Below, in pieces: positions 1-11,861 of a DNA stretch of 64,000 bases. Source of the DNA: Rhizobiales bacterium PAR1 (lineage in GTDB: Bacteria > Pseudomonadota > Alphaproteobacteria > Rhizobiales > Beijerinckiaceae); contig NKIW01000001.1 of NCBI GenBank assembly GCA_002256205.1, positions 124,001 through 188,000 on the forward strand. The letters are read 5' to 3'. The position numbers were made by a program, and so were the translations under genes. The first letter of the stretch is position 1; the number at the start of each line of letters is the position of its first letter. Below the pieces are notes generated by a model. That model saw only the letters and a list, made by a program, of their open reading frames with translations, made no database searches and was not told the origin of the DNA.

Positions 1-140
1 AGATCACCCGCAAGCACGCGGCCATCGGCCTCAGCGACCGGAACCATCTCGACGTCTTTGGGAAAAGTCTCGGCAGCAGCGAGAATACGCACCAGCGCAT
101 CCTCGACGGGCAGAAGCCCGGACCGCCCAGCGCCGGTCAC
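1..140 (-). CDS. moeA: Molybdopterin molybdenumtransferase MoeA, N-terminus only (runs off window)
   Basis: Reverse complement from GTG at 140 reads [47 protein letters not shown], a MoeA N-terminus; GTG overlaps the moaC TGA (GTGA). Confidence 0.8.
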   Translation of the reverse strand, partial: MTGAGRSGLLPVEDALVRILAAAETFPKDVEMVPVAEADGRVLAGD

Positions 141-628
141 GAAGCGGACTCCGCACGCCAGTCACCGGATTTGCCACCGGACTTTTCAAGAAGCCGGATC
201 CCCTCGATCCGCATGCCGCGATCAACCGCTTTCGCCATGTCATAAATCGTGAGACATGCGACGGATACCGCTGTCAGCGCTTCCATTTCCACCCCGGTTT
301 GGCCGGAAACGCGAGCGAGGGCGCGGACATGGAGCCCTGGTAAGCTGTCGTCTGGCTCAATATCCACGGAAACCTTGGTCAGCAGCAGCGGATGGCAAAG
401 CGGGATCAGCTCATGCGTCTTCTTCGCCGCCATGATGCCTGCAATGCGCGCGACAGCGATCACGTCGCCCTTTTTGGAGAGGCCTGAGCGGATGAGATCC
501 AGCGTCGCCTTTTCCATCACAACACGCCCTTCGGAGAGGGCTTCGCGTGTCGTGACGGCCTTTTCACCGACATCGACCATATGCGCGGCGCCCGCCGCAT
601 CAAGATGCGTGAGCCGCGCGTCACTCAT
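137..628 (-). CDS. moaC: Cyclic pyranopterin monophosphate synthase MoaC
   Basis: [30 protein letters not shown]...[18 protein letters not shown]...[30 protein letters not shown] overlap with the trpC stop. Confidence 0.95.
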   Translation of the reverse strand: MSDARLTHLDAAGAAHMVDVGEKAVTTREALSEGRVVMEKATLDLIRSGLSKKGDVIAVARIAGIMAAKKTHELIPLCHPLLLTKVSVDIEPDDSLPGLHVRALARVSGQTGVEMEALTAVSVACLTIYDMAKAVDRGMRIEGIRLLEKSGGKSGDWRAESAS

Positions 629-1428
629 GCCGCCACTCCGAGGCCGAGCAAGGTGCGGGTCGCGGCGGCAACATCCGCCTGCCGCATCAGGCTTTCGCCC
701 ACAAGGAAGGTAGAGATGCGGGATTTCGCGAGGCGGACGCAATCGGAATGGGTGAAGATGCCACTTTCACCGACGATAATGCGATCCTCCGGGATCATCG
801 GTGCAAGGCGCTCGGAGGTTTCGAGCCCAACCTCGAAGGTTCTGAGGTTGCGGTTGTTGATGCCGACAAGGCGCGACGGCAGCTTCAGCGCGCGTTCTAG
901 TTCTTCCGCGTCATGCACCTCGATCAGCGCGTCCATCCCGAGGGATTGCGCACAAGTCGTCAATTCCAGCGCTGCGGCATCATCGACCGAGGCCATGATG
1001 ACGAGGATGCAGTCCGCGCCCATCGCCCGTGCTTCGTAGACCTGATAGGGCTCAAAAAGGAAATCCTTGCGGATCACCGGCAGGCTGCATGCGGCACGGG
1101 CCGCGATCAAGTATTCCGTCGCGCCCTGAAAATACGGGCTGTCGGTCAGCACAGAAAGGCAGGTCGCGCCACCCTCAGCATAGGCATTCGCAAGGGCAGG
1201 GGGATCGAAGTCGGCGCGGATCAACCCCTTGGAGGGGCTTGCCTTCTTGATCTCGGCGATCAGCGCAAAGCGATCCGCCGCCAGATGCGTCTCAATGGCA
1301 CGGATGAAACCGCGCGGCGCATCTGCATCGGCTGCGCGAGAGCGCAGCTCGGCTTCGGAAACCCGCGCCTTCGCAGCGGCGATTTCCTCGCGCTTTGTGG
1401 CTTCGATTTTCTTCAGAATATCCGTCAC
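625..1428 (-). CDS. trpC: Indole-3-glycerol phosphate synthase TrpC (GTG start)
   Basis: [67 protein letters not shown] motifs. Confidence 0.95.
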   Translation of the reverse strand: MTDILKKIEATKREEIAAAKARVSEAELRSRAADADAPRGFIRAIETHLAADRFALIAEIKKASPSKGLIRADFDPPALANAYAEGGATCLSVLTDSPYFQGATEYLIAARAACSLPVIRKDFLFEPYQVYEARAMGADCILVIMASVDDAAALELTTCAQSLGMDALIEVHDAEELERALKLPSRLVGINNRNLRTFEVGLETSERLAPMIPEDRIIVGESGIFTHSDCVRLAKSRISTFLVGESLMRQADVAAATRTLLGLGVAA

Positions 1429-1520
1429 GGTTTACATCCAAAGCCCGAACGGGCGCCCGAGCTTATGCGAGGAAACAAAGAAGAAAAGTCGGCTTCGATT
1501 TTCTTCAGGATGTCGGTCAC
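1425..1520 (-). other. 31-codon mini-ORF repeating the TrpC N-terminus ([10 protein letters not shown]), coupled to trpD and trpC
   Basis: GTG at 1520 overlaps the trpD TGA; reads [31 protein letters not shown]; its TGA (1427-1425) overlaps the trpC GTG (1428-1426). Confidence 0.6.
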
Positions 1521-2542
1521 GCCGCGGCACCTGCATTCGAAGCAGCGACTACGGCTGCCAGCACGACCTTCACCTTGCCGGAATCGAGCGCTGCGGCAGC
1601 CTGCTTCGCGCCGTCCTTGAGATCGGAGGCCTTGCCGGCAACCACCAGCGCGGCAGCGGCATTGAACACAGCGATATCGCGATAGGCGTTCTTGGCGCCA
1701 TCGACGACCGCCGTCAGCGCGGCAGCATTCTGGCCCGGCTCGCCGCCCTTGAGCGCATCCGGATCAGAGAGCGGCAGGCCCGCGTCTTCGGGGTTGATCT
1801 CGAAGGCGCGGATCTCGCCACCCTTGAGCTCAACGACCGAAGTCGGTCCCGTGGTTGTGATTTCATCAAGCCCGTCCGATCCATGCACGACCCATGCGGC
1901 TTCCGTGCCGAGATCCCGCAGCGTCTCGGCTATCGGCTGCTGCCACGACGGCGCGAACACGCCGAGGAGGATGCGCGAAACACCCGCTGGATTGGAGAGC
2001 GGGCCAAGGAGGTTGAAAATCGTCCGCGTGCCAAGTTCCGTGCGCACCGGACCGACATGCCGCATCGCCGGATGATGCGCCGGCGCGAGCATGAAAGCAA
2101 AACCGGCCTTCGCGACGCAAGCCGAAACCTCCGCCGGCGTGAGGCCGATCTTGACACCAAGCGCCTGCAAGACATCCGCCGTGCCCGACTTGGACGATGC
2201 CGCGCGATTGCCGTGCTTGGCAACCGGCACGCCGCAAGCCGCGACGATCAAACCCGCCAGCGTCGAGACATTCCAAGAGCCGGAGGCATCGCCACCCGTG
2301 CCGACAACATCGATCGCGCCCGGGACATATGGCACCGCGAGCATCTTGCCCCGCATGGCTTTGACCGCGCCAGTGACTTCATCCACCGTCTCGCCACGCA
2401 CGCGTAGAGCCATCAGGAAGCCCGCGGTTTGGGCGGGGGTCGATTCGCCGGAAAGAATCTGGCTGAACGCCACCTCGGCCTCGGAGGCCGAAAGCGGCAG
2501 CCCGGCGGCAACTTTGGCGATAAGCGGCTTGAACGCATCCAT
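1517..2542 (-). CDS. trpD: Anthranilate phosphoribosyltransferase TrpD
   Basis: [49 protein letters not shown] and [11 protein letters not shown] motifs. Confidence 0.96.
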   Translation of the reverse strand: MDAFKPLIAKVAAGLPLSASEAEVAFSQILSGESTPAQTAGFLMALRVRGETVDEVTGAVKAMRGKMLAVPYVPGAIDVVGTGGDASGSWNVSTLAGLIVAACGVPVAKHGNRAASSKSGTADVLQALGVKIGLTPAEVSACVAKAGFAFMLAPAHHPAMRHVGPVRTELGTRTIFNLLGPLSNPAGVSRILLGVFAPSWQQPIAETLRDLGTEAAWVVHGSDGLDEITTTGPTSVVELKGGEIRAFEINPEDAGLPLSDPDALKGGEPGQNAAALTAVVDGAKNAYRDIAVFNAAAALVVAGKASDLKDGAKQAAAALDSGKVKVVLAAVVAASNAGAAA

Positions 2543-2554
2543 ACTTCGAAACCC

Positions 2555-3151
2555 TTAGGCAGCTCTCGTGCAGGCGTTGAATTCCCGCGCGAGGGTGAGA
2601 AAATTCCGGCAAATCGCGGAGCCCTGTTCGGTCGCGATGGATTCGGGGTGAAACTGCACGCCGTAGATCGGCTTGGCGCGATGCTGGAGCGCCATCACGA
2701 GGCCATCCTCGGAGCGCGCAGTGGCGATCAGCGCCTCTGGCATCGTGGCGGCCTCGACCACCAGCGAATGATAGCGCGTGACATCAAGCGGGCCATTGAT
2801 GCCCCGGAACAGGCCCTTGCCATCATGCGTGATGCGGCTGACCTTGCCATGCACCGGCCCGACGCGGATCACCTTACCGCCGAAGGCCTGCCCGATGGCC
2901 TGATGGCCAAGGCAGACGCCGAACAGCGGCACTTTGCCCGCCGCAAGCTTGATCACATCGAGCGAAATGCCCGCCTCGTTGGGCGTGCAGGGGCCAGGCG
3001 AAACCACAATGGCCTGATGCCCGCGCGCCAACAGTTCTTCCGCGCTCATGGCATCGTTGCGGATCACGTCGATCTTCGCGCCATGCGCCCCGAGGGCGTG
3101 CACGACGTTGAACGTGAAGCTGTCGTAATTGTCGATCAGGGCAACGCGCAT
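2555..3151 (-). CDS. trpG: Anthranilate synthase component II (glutamine amidotransferase) TrpG
   Basis: MRVALIDNYDSFTFNVVHALGAHG; GVCLGHQAIGQAFGG; GVQFHPESIATEQG class I GATase motifs. Start trimmed to MRVALID. Confidence 0.95.
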   Translation of the reverse strand: MRVALIDNYDSFTFNVVHALGAHGAKIDVIRNDAMSAEELLARGHQAIVVSPGPCTPNEAGISLDVIKLAAGKVPLFGVCLGHQAIGQAFGGKVIRVGPVHGKVSRITHDGKGLFRGINGPLDVTRYHSLVVEAATMPEALIATARSEDGLVMALQHRAKPIYGVQFHPESIATEQGSAICRNFLTLAREFNACTRAA

Positions 3152-3176
3152 GACTTTGCTTTCCGATGAGCGGCGA

Positions 3177-4685
3177 TTATTGCCCGCGTTTCCCGCGCGA
3201 TGCAAACCGCACCGCTTCCTCTGCCGCGCGGAACAGCGCCTTGGCCTTGTTCTCGCATTCGGCCTGTTCGGATGCAGGGTTGGAATCGTGGACGATACCC
3301 GCGCCAGCCTGCACATGCATCACGCCGTCTTTCACAACAGCCGTGCGCAGCACGATGCAGGTGTCCATTGCGCCATCGGCCCCGAAATAGCCGATAGCAC
3401 CAGCGTAAGCGCCGCGCTTGTCCTTTTCGAGTTCGTCAATGATCTCCATCGCGCGGATCTTCGGCGCGCCGGAGACCGTACCGGCCGGAAAACCGGCAGA
3501 AAGCGCATCAATGACGTCATATTTCGCATCAATCCGCCCTTCGACGTTCGAAACGATATGCATCACCTGGCTGTAGCGCTCGACGAAATAGCTGTCGGTG
3601 ACGCTGACCGAGCCAATCTCCGAGACACGGCCGACATCGTTGCGCCCGAGATCGAGCAACATGAGATGCTCGGCACGCTCCTTGGGATCGGCGAGAAGTT
3701 CTTCCTCCAGTCGCTTGTCCTCGGCGAGCGTCGCGCCGCGCGGCCGCGTGCCGGCGATGGGCCGGATCGTGACCTTACCGTCCACCACCTTGACCAGAAT
3801 TTCCGGGCTCGAACAGACGATCTGAAACTCAGAAAAATCGAGATAACAGAGATAAGGCGAGGGGTTCACACGGCGCAGCGCGCGATAAAGCGAGAAGGCA
3901 TCAAGATCGAACGGCGTCGAGAACCGCTGGGAAAGCACGACCTGAAAGATGTCACCCGCGAGGATGTATTCCTTAGCCGCCGCCACCATCGCCTTGTATT
4001 CGTCGGGCGTCGTGTTCGAGACCGTCGTGGGCAGACGGGCATCAAGGTCCGCTGCATCACCGGCATAGGCGAGGGGAGTATCGAGCGCGGCAACCGCCGC
4101 GTTGAGACGATCAGAGGCCGCTTCATAGGCCGCTTTCGCGCTTACGCCCGTTTTGGGGAAAACCGGCGTGATGACAACGAGTTCGTCCTTCACCGCGTCG
4201 AACACCACGAGAAGTGTCGGGCGGATCATCAGGGCATCCGGCACGCCTATGGGATCGGCCTTGGCGGCGGGAAGCCGCTCCATATGCCGCACCATATCAT
4301 AGCCAAGAAAGCCAAACACGCCCGAAGCCATCGGCGGCAGACCCGCGAGATGCGGAATGCGGCTTTCCGCAAGCAGGGCGCGCAAGCTGTCGAGCGGCTT
4401 TCCGGTCAGCGTCTCCACCTTGCCATCGCGCGAAATCTCGATGGCGTCGGACTTGCAGCGCCATGTCAGGTCCGGCTTGAGACCGATGATCGAATAGCGC
4501 CCGCGCACCGCGCCGCCTTCGACCGATTCGAGCAGGAAGCTCGGCCCGCCAGCGGCAAGCGCCTTCATCTTCAGGTAGGCCGAGACTGGCGTTTCGAGGT
4601 CGGCGACGAGCCGGATCGCAAGGCACTGCGCTTCGCCCGCGCCGTAGCGCGGCTCGAAGACGCTTGAAGAAGGCTCTATCGACAT
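3177..4685 (-). CDS. trpE: Anthranilate synthase component I TrpE
   Basis: GDIFQVVLSQRF, SPEILVKV, IAGTRPRGATLAED, FPAGTVSGAPKIRAMEIIDELE chorismate-binding motifs. Confidence 0.96.
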   Translation of the reverse strand: MSIEPSSSVFEPRYGAGEAQCLAIRLVADLETPVSAYLKMKALAAGGPSFLLESVEGGAVRGRYSIIGLKPDLTWRCKSDAIEISRDGKVETLTGKPLDSLRALLAESRIPHLAGLPPMASGVFGFLGYDMVRHMERLPAAKADPIGVPDALMIRPTLLVVFDAVKDELVVITPVFPKTGVSAKAAYEAASDRLNAAVAALDTPLAYAGDAADLDARLPTTVSNTTPDEYKAMVAAAKEYILAGDIFQVVLSQRFSTPFDLDAFSLYRALRRVNPSPYLCYLDFSEFQIVCSSPEILVKVVDGKVTIRPIAGTRPRGATLAEDKRLEEELLADPKERAEHLMLLDLGRNDVGRVSEIGSVSVTDSYFVERYSQVMHIVSNVEGRIDAKYDVIDALSAGFPAGTVSGAPKIRAMEIIDELEKDKRGAYAGAIGYFGADGAMDTCIVLRTAVVKDGVMHVQAGAGIVHDSNPASEQAECENKAKALFRAAEEAVRFASRGKRGQ

Positions 4686-4697
4686 CGGCAGTCAGTC

Positions 4698-6620
4698 TCA
4701 GTTGTTCTGGCCAAGCGCCTGATTGAGGATCGCCTGATTAATGGTAACGCCCATCTGCTTCTTCAGACCGGCGGTATATTGCGCCATGATGTCCTCCGAA
4801 AAACCCTGCGCGATCTGGCGCGGCAAGCCCGACTTTTCATCCAGCGCCGCGTCATAGGGCGTCAGCGTCGCGGTGACCGGAACGATCAGCGCGCGGCTGG
4901 TGCCATCTGCAACGAGCGCGGAGACTGGCTTGCCGATCGCACCAGCAAAGGCACGCTCGACACCGGCCTGACCGAGAACGGCATCGCGCCCGCCACGCTT
5001 CACGCCGGGGATGCGCTGAACCGTTAGTCCCAGCTCGGAAGCGATGAGGGTCAGCGACCCACCTTCCTCGATCTTCTTGACGTAGCCGGTCATCTTTTCA
5101 GAGAGCGCCTTGTCGCGGAGTTCAGCGATCAGGCGGGTTTTGACGTCGGCCTTGACCTCATCGAAGCTCTTGTCGCGCGCCGGCTCGACGCCATTGACCT
5201 CAAACCAGATGCTCCCGCCGTCGCGTTGCTGAAGCGGTTCGTTGTCAAGACCGATATCCGAAGCAAACAACGCATTGATGACATCCGCACCACCCGGCAG
5301 CGCGACGCGGTTGCCGGTGCCGTCATTGCCCTGGCGATCCACCGCCGCAATCGCAACGGTCGGAACGCCAGCAGCGACAGCGGCTTCGGCGAGACTCTTG
5401 CCGGCGATGCGCTGCTCTTCGATCTTCTTGGTCACGGCTTCGAGCTTGCCGCGAATGGTCGGATCGCGCGTGAGCTTGTCAGCGCGCGCTTCGCCCTCGA
5501 TCTGCGGGCGAGCGACATCAAACGGCGTCACCTTGGCTGGCTCGATCTTGAGAACACGCACCAGTACGAAGCCGAAGGGATCTTTCACCGGCGCACTGAT
5601 CTTGCCCGCTTCAGCACCAAAAATCGCGGCGCGCAGTGCCGCATCGCCGATTTCGCCCGCCGCCTTGAGGCCAAGATCGACATCGCTTGCGCTGAGCTTC
5701 TTCTCCGCGAGCAATGCCTCAAAGGTGCCGCCGGCCGTGACCTTCTCCGCGGCAGCCTTGGCTTCAGCCTCGGTATCGAACAGCACGCGCTGCGCCTGAC
5801 GCTTCTCGGGCGAGCCAAAACGGCCCGAGACCACGAGGCGGTCATAGTAGGCCTTGAGATCGGCCTCGGTGACGGTCAAACCGGCGGCGAAATCATTCGG
5901 CGAGGTGACGATCAGCGTCGCCTTGCGGGTCTCGACTGTGCGGAACTCTGCCTTGCGCTCTTCAAAAAAGGTGGTGAGGGCAGCGGCATCGGGTTCGGCG
6001 GGTGCGGCGACCTTATCGACCGGCACCACCACAACATCAAGCGTGCGCTCCTCATCGCGATACTGGTGGATTGCGCGCTGGAGCGTCTCTGAGCTGGTCA
6101 TGCCACCGACAAGACCATTCATGAGCTGCATGCGCACCACGAGATCGGCTTGCTGCTTCAGGAACGCCTGTTCCGAAAGCCCGGCCTGTTGCAGGGCATC
6201 GGCGAGGCGATTGCGATCAAACTGGCCGGCAACACGGAATTCCGGTGATTCCGTCACCGAACGCACCACCAACGCCTGATCAACGGCGAGGCCGAGATCA
6301 CGAACCTTCTGGTTCAACGCGGCTTCGTCGATCGAACGGTTGATCAGCAGGCGATCAAGCCCGAAGGCGCGTGCATCCTCTGTCGTGATCGGGCGGCGCG
6401 ATTGCTGCTGGATGCGGCGAAGCTCGGTGTTGAAGCTCGCGCGGAAATCATCGGCGCTGATCTTGGTCGAGCCAACCGTCGCGACGGTGCGGTTGATGCC
6501 GCCCTTGAAAATATCGCCGATACCCCAGATCGCGAACGAGATGATCAGGAACCCCATGATGACGGTCAGGACGAGACGTCCGAGCCATTTCGAGGAGGCA
6601 ACGCGGATGGCATTCAGCAT
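4698..6620 (-). CDS. PpiD-type membrane-anchored peptidyl-prolyl isomerase/foldase (SurA N-domain)
   Basis: MLNAIRVASSKWLGRLVLTVIMGFLIISFAIWGIGDIFKGG N-terminal TM anchor, SurA_N-like and PPIase-like regions; directly upstream of trpE. Confidence 0.88.
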   Translation of the reverse strand: MLNAIRVASSKWLGRLVLTVIMGFLIISFAIWGIGDIFKGGINRTVATVGSTKISADDFRASFNTELRRIQQQSRRPITTEDARAFGLDRLLINRSIDEAALNQKVRDLGLAVDQALVVRSVTESPEFRVAGQFDRNRLADALQQAGLSEQAFLKQQADLVVRMQLMNGLVGGMTSSETLQRAIHQYRDEERTLDVVVVPVDKVAAPAEPDAAALTTFFEERKAEFRTVETRKATLIVTSPNDFAAGLTVTEADLKAYYDRLVVSGRFGSPEKRQAQRVLFDTEAEAKAAAEKVTAGGTFEALLAEKKLSASDVDLGLKAAGEIGDAALRAAIFGAEAGKISAPVKDPFGFVLVRVLKIEPAKVTPFDVARPQIEGEARADKLTRDPTIRGKLEAVTKKIEEQRIAGKSLAEAAVAAGVPTVAIAAVDRQGNDGTGNRVALPGGADVINALFASDIGLDNEPLQQRDGGSIWFEVNGVEPARDKSFDEVKADVKTRLIAELRDKALSEKMTGYVKKIEEGGSLTLIASELGLTVQRIPGVKRGGRDAVLGQAGVERAFAGAIGKPVSALVADGTSRALIVPVTATLTPYDAALDEKSGLPRQIAQGFSEDIMAQYTAGLKKQMGVTINQAILNQALGQNN

Positions 6621-6824
6621 GGGGGTAGCGGCCTGCTATAAAGAGGGACAAGTGGGGCGGGACCATATGCAGCAGGAGCCGGGAAGGCAACACGGCAAAA
6701 GCGGGGGAAAGCCAGCAAAGGCCGCGAAACGCGCGATCTTCTCACTCTGAGGTTGGATTGAAGCGGCTTGCACGGCATGTTAACCCGCGCCGCAATGAAA
6801 TCCGAAAGATCAAGGAGAATCCCC

Positions 6825-7574
6825 ATGCGCAAGCCGCTCGTAGCTGGAAACTGGAAGATGAACGGAACCCGCGCGAGCCTCAACGAAATCGTTGAGATGG
6901 GTAAGGCCTATTCTCTGGCCCTGCGCGGCAAGGTCGATATGCTGATCGCTCCACCCTCAACCTTGCTCTATACAGCCTCCGCCGTTGCCCTGGGTACCGG
7001 CATTGCGATCGGCGCGCAGGATTGCCACGCAGGCGCGGCAGGCGCACACACCGGTGATCTTGCCGCAAGCCAGCTCTTCGATGTCGGTGCTAGCGCGGTC
7101 ATTGTCGGCCATTCCGAGCGCCGCGCTGACCATGGCGAAACCGATACGCAAGTGAAGGCCAAGGCCGAAGCCGTGATCGCGCAGGGCATGGTCGCGATCA
7201 TCTGCGTCGGCGAGACGAAAGCACAGCGCGAAGCCGGCAAGGCGCTCGCTGTCGTCGGCAAGCAGGTCAAGGGCTCGATTCCGGCGGGTGTGAGCGCGGA
7301 TCAGGTCGTGATCGCCTATGAGCCGGTCTGGGCCATCGGCACGGGCCTCACGCCGACGCTGGCCGATATCGCAGAAGTCCACGCCGACATCCGCAAGACC
7401 ATCGCGCGGCTTCTCGGCAAGGAAACCGCAGCCAAGATGCGCATTCTCTACGGCGGCTCTGTAAAGCCAAACAACGCCAAGGACATCCTCGGCCTTGCCG
7501 ATGTCGATGGTGCGTTGGTGGGCGGAGCCTCGCTCAAGGCGAGCGATTTCATGGGGATCGTCGAGGCGGCGTGA
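6825..7574 (+). CDS. tpiA: Triosephosphate isomerase
   Basis: [39 protein letters not shown] motifs. Confidence 0.97.
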   Translation: MRKPLVAGNWKMNGTRASLNEIVEMGKAYSLALRGKVDMLIAPPSTLLYTASAVALGTGIAIGAQDCHAGAAGAHTGDLAASQLFDVGASAVIVGHSERRADHGETDTQVKAKAEAVIAQGMVAIICVGETKAQREAGKALAVVGKQVKGSIPAGVSADQVVIAYEPVWAIGTGLTPTLADIAEVHADIRKTIARLLGKETAAKMRILYGGSVKPNNAKDILGLADVDGALVGGASLKASDFMGIVEAA

Positions 7575-7616
7575 ATCAGCTAGAACGCAGCGCGGGTCTA
7601 GGGAGAGGTCAAAACT

Positions 7617-8390
7617 TTGGCGTTCGGGGACATCAATCGGCGGCGCTTTATCGCACTGGGTTCAGCCGGGAGCCTACTGGCGCTCAGCGGCTGTGCCACC
7701 GTTGGTGTCTATCGCTATAAGGTCGCGCTGGAATTCGATACGCCCTCCGGCCCCAGGAGCGGCTCGACGATCCTGGAAGCGACCTACGGCTGGCACGCCA
7801 CGCTGGAAACCATGTTCGCCGAAGACCTCTCCATTCGGGGTGAGGCCATCTACGTTGACCTCGGTCAGGACAAGTTTGTCGTCGGACTTCTCAATACCGG
7901 GCGTATGCTGCCGCTACCGGCGCTCTACGATGTTCTGGGCTGGGCTCGCCCCGACATTCACGAGCTTCGCGCGCACGAGGGCAAGCTGAGCGGAAAAGCG
8001 CCCCTTCCGGGTGGGGAGGCGCCGATCCTCGTGACGTTCACCGGTCTCGACAATCCGGACACGGTCAAGCTCGTGTATGAGGCCAAGCTCAATCGTCGCC
8101 TGAGCTACTCCTATGACTACGAGCGCAAAATGCAGTCCGTAAAAGAGGTGTCCCGCGGATCGGAGGTGACATCCGACAACTTCGAGGCCGCCTTCGGCAA
8201 AGGCTATGTGTTGCGCGGCGCGACACTCGAAATCGTCGATCCGAAAACGCCCTTCACGACGACGGTTCGCGACAAGCTCGGCGCCATCCTTTCACGCATC
8301 GGGAATGCCGGCCCTGTTGTCGAGGGCGTCATCACCGAAACGAAATCCGTCTTCCGGCTGCAACGGACCCATCTGGTTCAGGGTCTTTAG
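7617..8390 (+). CDS. Hypothetical protein with predicted Tat/lipoprotein signal (TTG start)
   Basis: MAFGDINRRRFIALGSAGSLLALSGCATVG: twin-Arg motif followed by a lipobox LSGC. Confidence 0.65.
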   Translation: MAFGDINRRRFIALGSAGSLLALSGCATVGVYRYKVALEFDTPSGPRSGSTILEATYGWHATLETMFAEDLSIRGEAIYVDLGQDKFVVGLLNTGRMLPLPALYDVLGWARPDIHELRAHEGKLSGKAPLPGGEAPILVTFTGLDNPDTVKLVYEAKLNRRLSYSYDYERKMQSVKEVSRGSEVTSDNFEAAFGKGYVLRGATLEIVDPKTPFTTTVRDKLGAILSRIGNAGPVVEGVITETKSVFRLQRTHLVQGL

Positions 8391-8407
8391 GGCGACGGGA
8401 CCTTTCC

Positions 8408-8427
8408 TCCGGAAGCCTCCGGATTTT
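8408..8427 (+). terminator. Putative intrinsic terminator after the 7617-8390 gene
   Basis: TCCGGA-AGCC-TCCGGA followed by TTTT. Confidence 0.45.
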
Positions 8428-8529
8428 CGGCACCTCCTTTTCGGCCTTCCTTGGATTTTCCCTTTCCCAATGCCCATATTGTCGCTAAGAGGCGGAAATC
8501 CTTCTTCTGCCGGAAAACCGTAGGCTTCC

Positions 8530-8892
8530 ATGGAAACCGTTCTGATCGTCGTTCACCTGCTGATTGTCATCGCGCTTTGCGGCGTGGTGTTGCTGCAACG
8601 CTCTGAGGGCGGCGGCCTTGGCATGGGCTCCAGCCCGTCGGGCTTCATGACTGGTCGTGGGCAGGCGAACCTTCTGACCCGCGCCACCGCCATTCTCGGC
8701 ACGGCGTTCTTTGTCACCTCGCTCGCGCTGGCGATTCTTGCCGCACGTGGCCGGGCGCCGACTTCGCCGCTGGATGCCGCCGCGCCGCAGCCGCCGACCA
8801 CACAAGGCGCGCCGGCGACGCCGGGCAGTGCGCCAAACGTGCTTGACCAGCTCAAGCAGCTTCAGGGCGGCACACAGCAGCCCAAGCAGTAA
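8530..8892 (+). CDS. secG: Preprotein translocase subunit SecG
   Basis: METVLIVVHLLIVIALCGVVLLQRSEGGGLGMGSS...LLTRATAILGTAFFVTSLALAIL. Confidence 0.93.
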   Translation: METVLIVVHLLIVIALCGVVLLQRSEGGGLGMGSSPSGFMTGRGQANLLTRATAILGTAFFVTSLALAILAARGRAPTSPLDAAAPQPPTTQGAPATPGSAPNVLDQLKQLQGGTQQPKQ

Positions 8893-8915
8893 CATTTCAC
8901 GGCCTTCACTGAGAT

Positions 8916-8947
8916 AAAGCGCCGTCCTTGTGGATGGCGCTTTTTCT
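8916..8947 (+). terminator. Intrinsic terminator between secG and pyrG
   Basis: AAAGCGCCGTCC-TTGT-GGATGGCGCTTT then T-rich tract. Confidence 0.75.
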
Positions 8948-8975
8948 TTTGCGCGAATCGATTCGATAGAGCTAA

Positions 8976-10616
<1,641 letters not shown>

Positions 10617-10726
10617 CCGCCTTTTCCCCAGCGCTGTGTGGCAACGCACTGCGCTCGGGCGCCGGATTTGCTTTTCATCACGTCATCCCTGAGGCATCCT
10701 GCCGGAGGCCATCAGGAGGACAGACG

Positions 10727-11149
10727 ATGTTTCAGGCAGGCAGCGGCGTGATGAGCTCACTCCTCGGAATTCCCTATTTCCTGCTCTACTTCGCGGTTGG
10801 CGCCGCGATCATGGCGTTGTTCATCATCGTCTATATCCGCGTCACGCCGCACGACGAGTTCGCGCTGATCCGTGCCGGGAATTTCACGGCGAGCATGGCG
10901 CTCTCGGGCACGATCATCGGCTTTGCGATTCCGCTCTCGAAGGCGCTGGCGCAGGCCGTGAGCATTCCGGATCTGCTGGTCTGGGCCTTCGCCGCGTTCA
11001 TCGTTCAGCTACTGACCTATGGTATCCTGCGGCTTCTGATGCGTGATTTGACCAGAATGATCGAAACCAACACGGCCGCTGCGGGCACCTTGCTTGCTGC
11101 CGGTTCCATCGCGAGCGGCATGTTGAACGCCGCAGCGATGAGCCTTTGA
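10727..11149 (+). CDS. DUF350 family membrane protein (YjfL-like)
   Basis: Four hydrophobic segments; next to DUF1190-like and glutathionylspermidine-synthase-like genes as in the E. coli yjfLMC region. Confidence 0.7.
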   Translation: MFQAGSGVMSSLLGIPYFLLYFAVGAAIMALFIIVYIRVTPHDEFALIRAGNFTASMALSGTIIGFAIPLSKALAQAVSIPDLLVWAFAAFIVQLLTYGILRLLMRDLTRMIETNTAAAGTLLAAGSIASGMLNAAAMSL

Positions 11150-11171
11150 GGCCCGGAAACAGGAGCTTCCG

Positions 11172-11858
11172 ATGAAGCGTTCCCATGTCATCGCCCTCGG
11201 TGCTTCCGGCCTGATTGCCGTGGCACTTGTTTCCGGCCATGGCGACCAGCGCATCACCCAGGACGAAGCGCCCAAGGATGCCGCCATCTATGCCAACGCG
11301 CAGGAGTGCATCCGCGCCGGCGTCCTTGCGGCCGATGTCTGCGAGGTGGAATTCCAGAAAGCCGCCGCGACGCATGTCACCGCCGCGCCGAAATTTACCG
11401 ATCAGACGGCCTGCGAGAACCAGTATGGCGCAAGCCAGTGTCGCCCGGCGACACACAACGGTTCCTCGGTTTTCGTGCCCGCCATGGTCGGCTTCATGGT
11501 CGGAAATTACCTGTCGAACCAGCGCAACGCCCAGCCGCTGCTGCCGCCGAACCGGCTTGGTGCCGCACCGTGCCCACCGGGCATCACACCCGCGATGCAG
11601 CCGGGATGCCTGATGCCCCGGCAGGCGAGTACCACCTCCTCAAGCGGCTCCTCTGGTTCGTCCTCAAGCTGGCGCTCCTACTCGACCTCCAACGGTAGTA
11701 CCGTTAGCCGGACCGATGCCGGCAACGGCACGACCAAGGTCGAGTCGGCGGCGACGCACACCAGCGCCCGCAGCACGTCGAGCAGCGCCTCGTCGTCCAC
11801 GGCAACGCGCGGCGGTTTCGGCTCGACCGGCCACGCCACCGCATCCGCGAGCTCGTAA
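11172..11858 (+). CDS. DUF1190 family protein (YgiB/YjfM-like)
   Basis: ECIRAGVLAADVCEVEFQKA...APKFTDQTACENQYGASQCRP; Ser/Thr/Gly-rich tail with TRGGFG. Confidence 0.75.
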   Translation: MKRSHVIALGASGLIAVALVSGHGDQRITQDEAPKDAAIYANAQECIRAGVLAADVCEVEFQKAAATHVTAAPKFTDQTACENQYGASQCRPATHNGSSVFVPAMVGFMVGNYLSNQRNAQPLLPPNRLGAAPCPPGITPAMQPGCLMPRQASTTSSSGSSGSSSSWRSYSTSNGSTVSRTDAGNGTTKVESAATHTSARSTSSSASSSTATRGGFGSTGHATASASS

Positions 11859-11861
11859 ATC

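Noticed and set aside
1425-1520. Classical trp attenuator/leader peptide reading of the mini-ORF
   Set aside because: No Trp codons and it lies inside the operon before trpC; the repeated TrpC N-terminus is the better description.
3129-4667. 512-aa ORF antisense to trpE
   Set aside because: Shadow of the clear TrpE coding frame; no recognisable domain.
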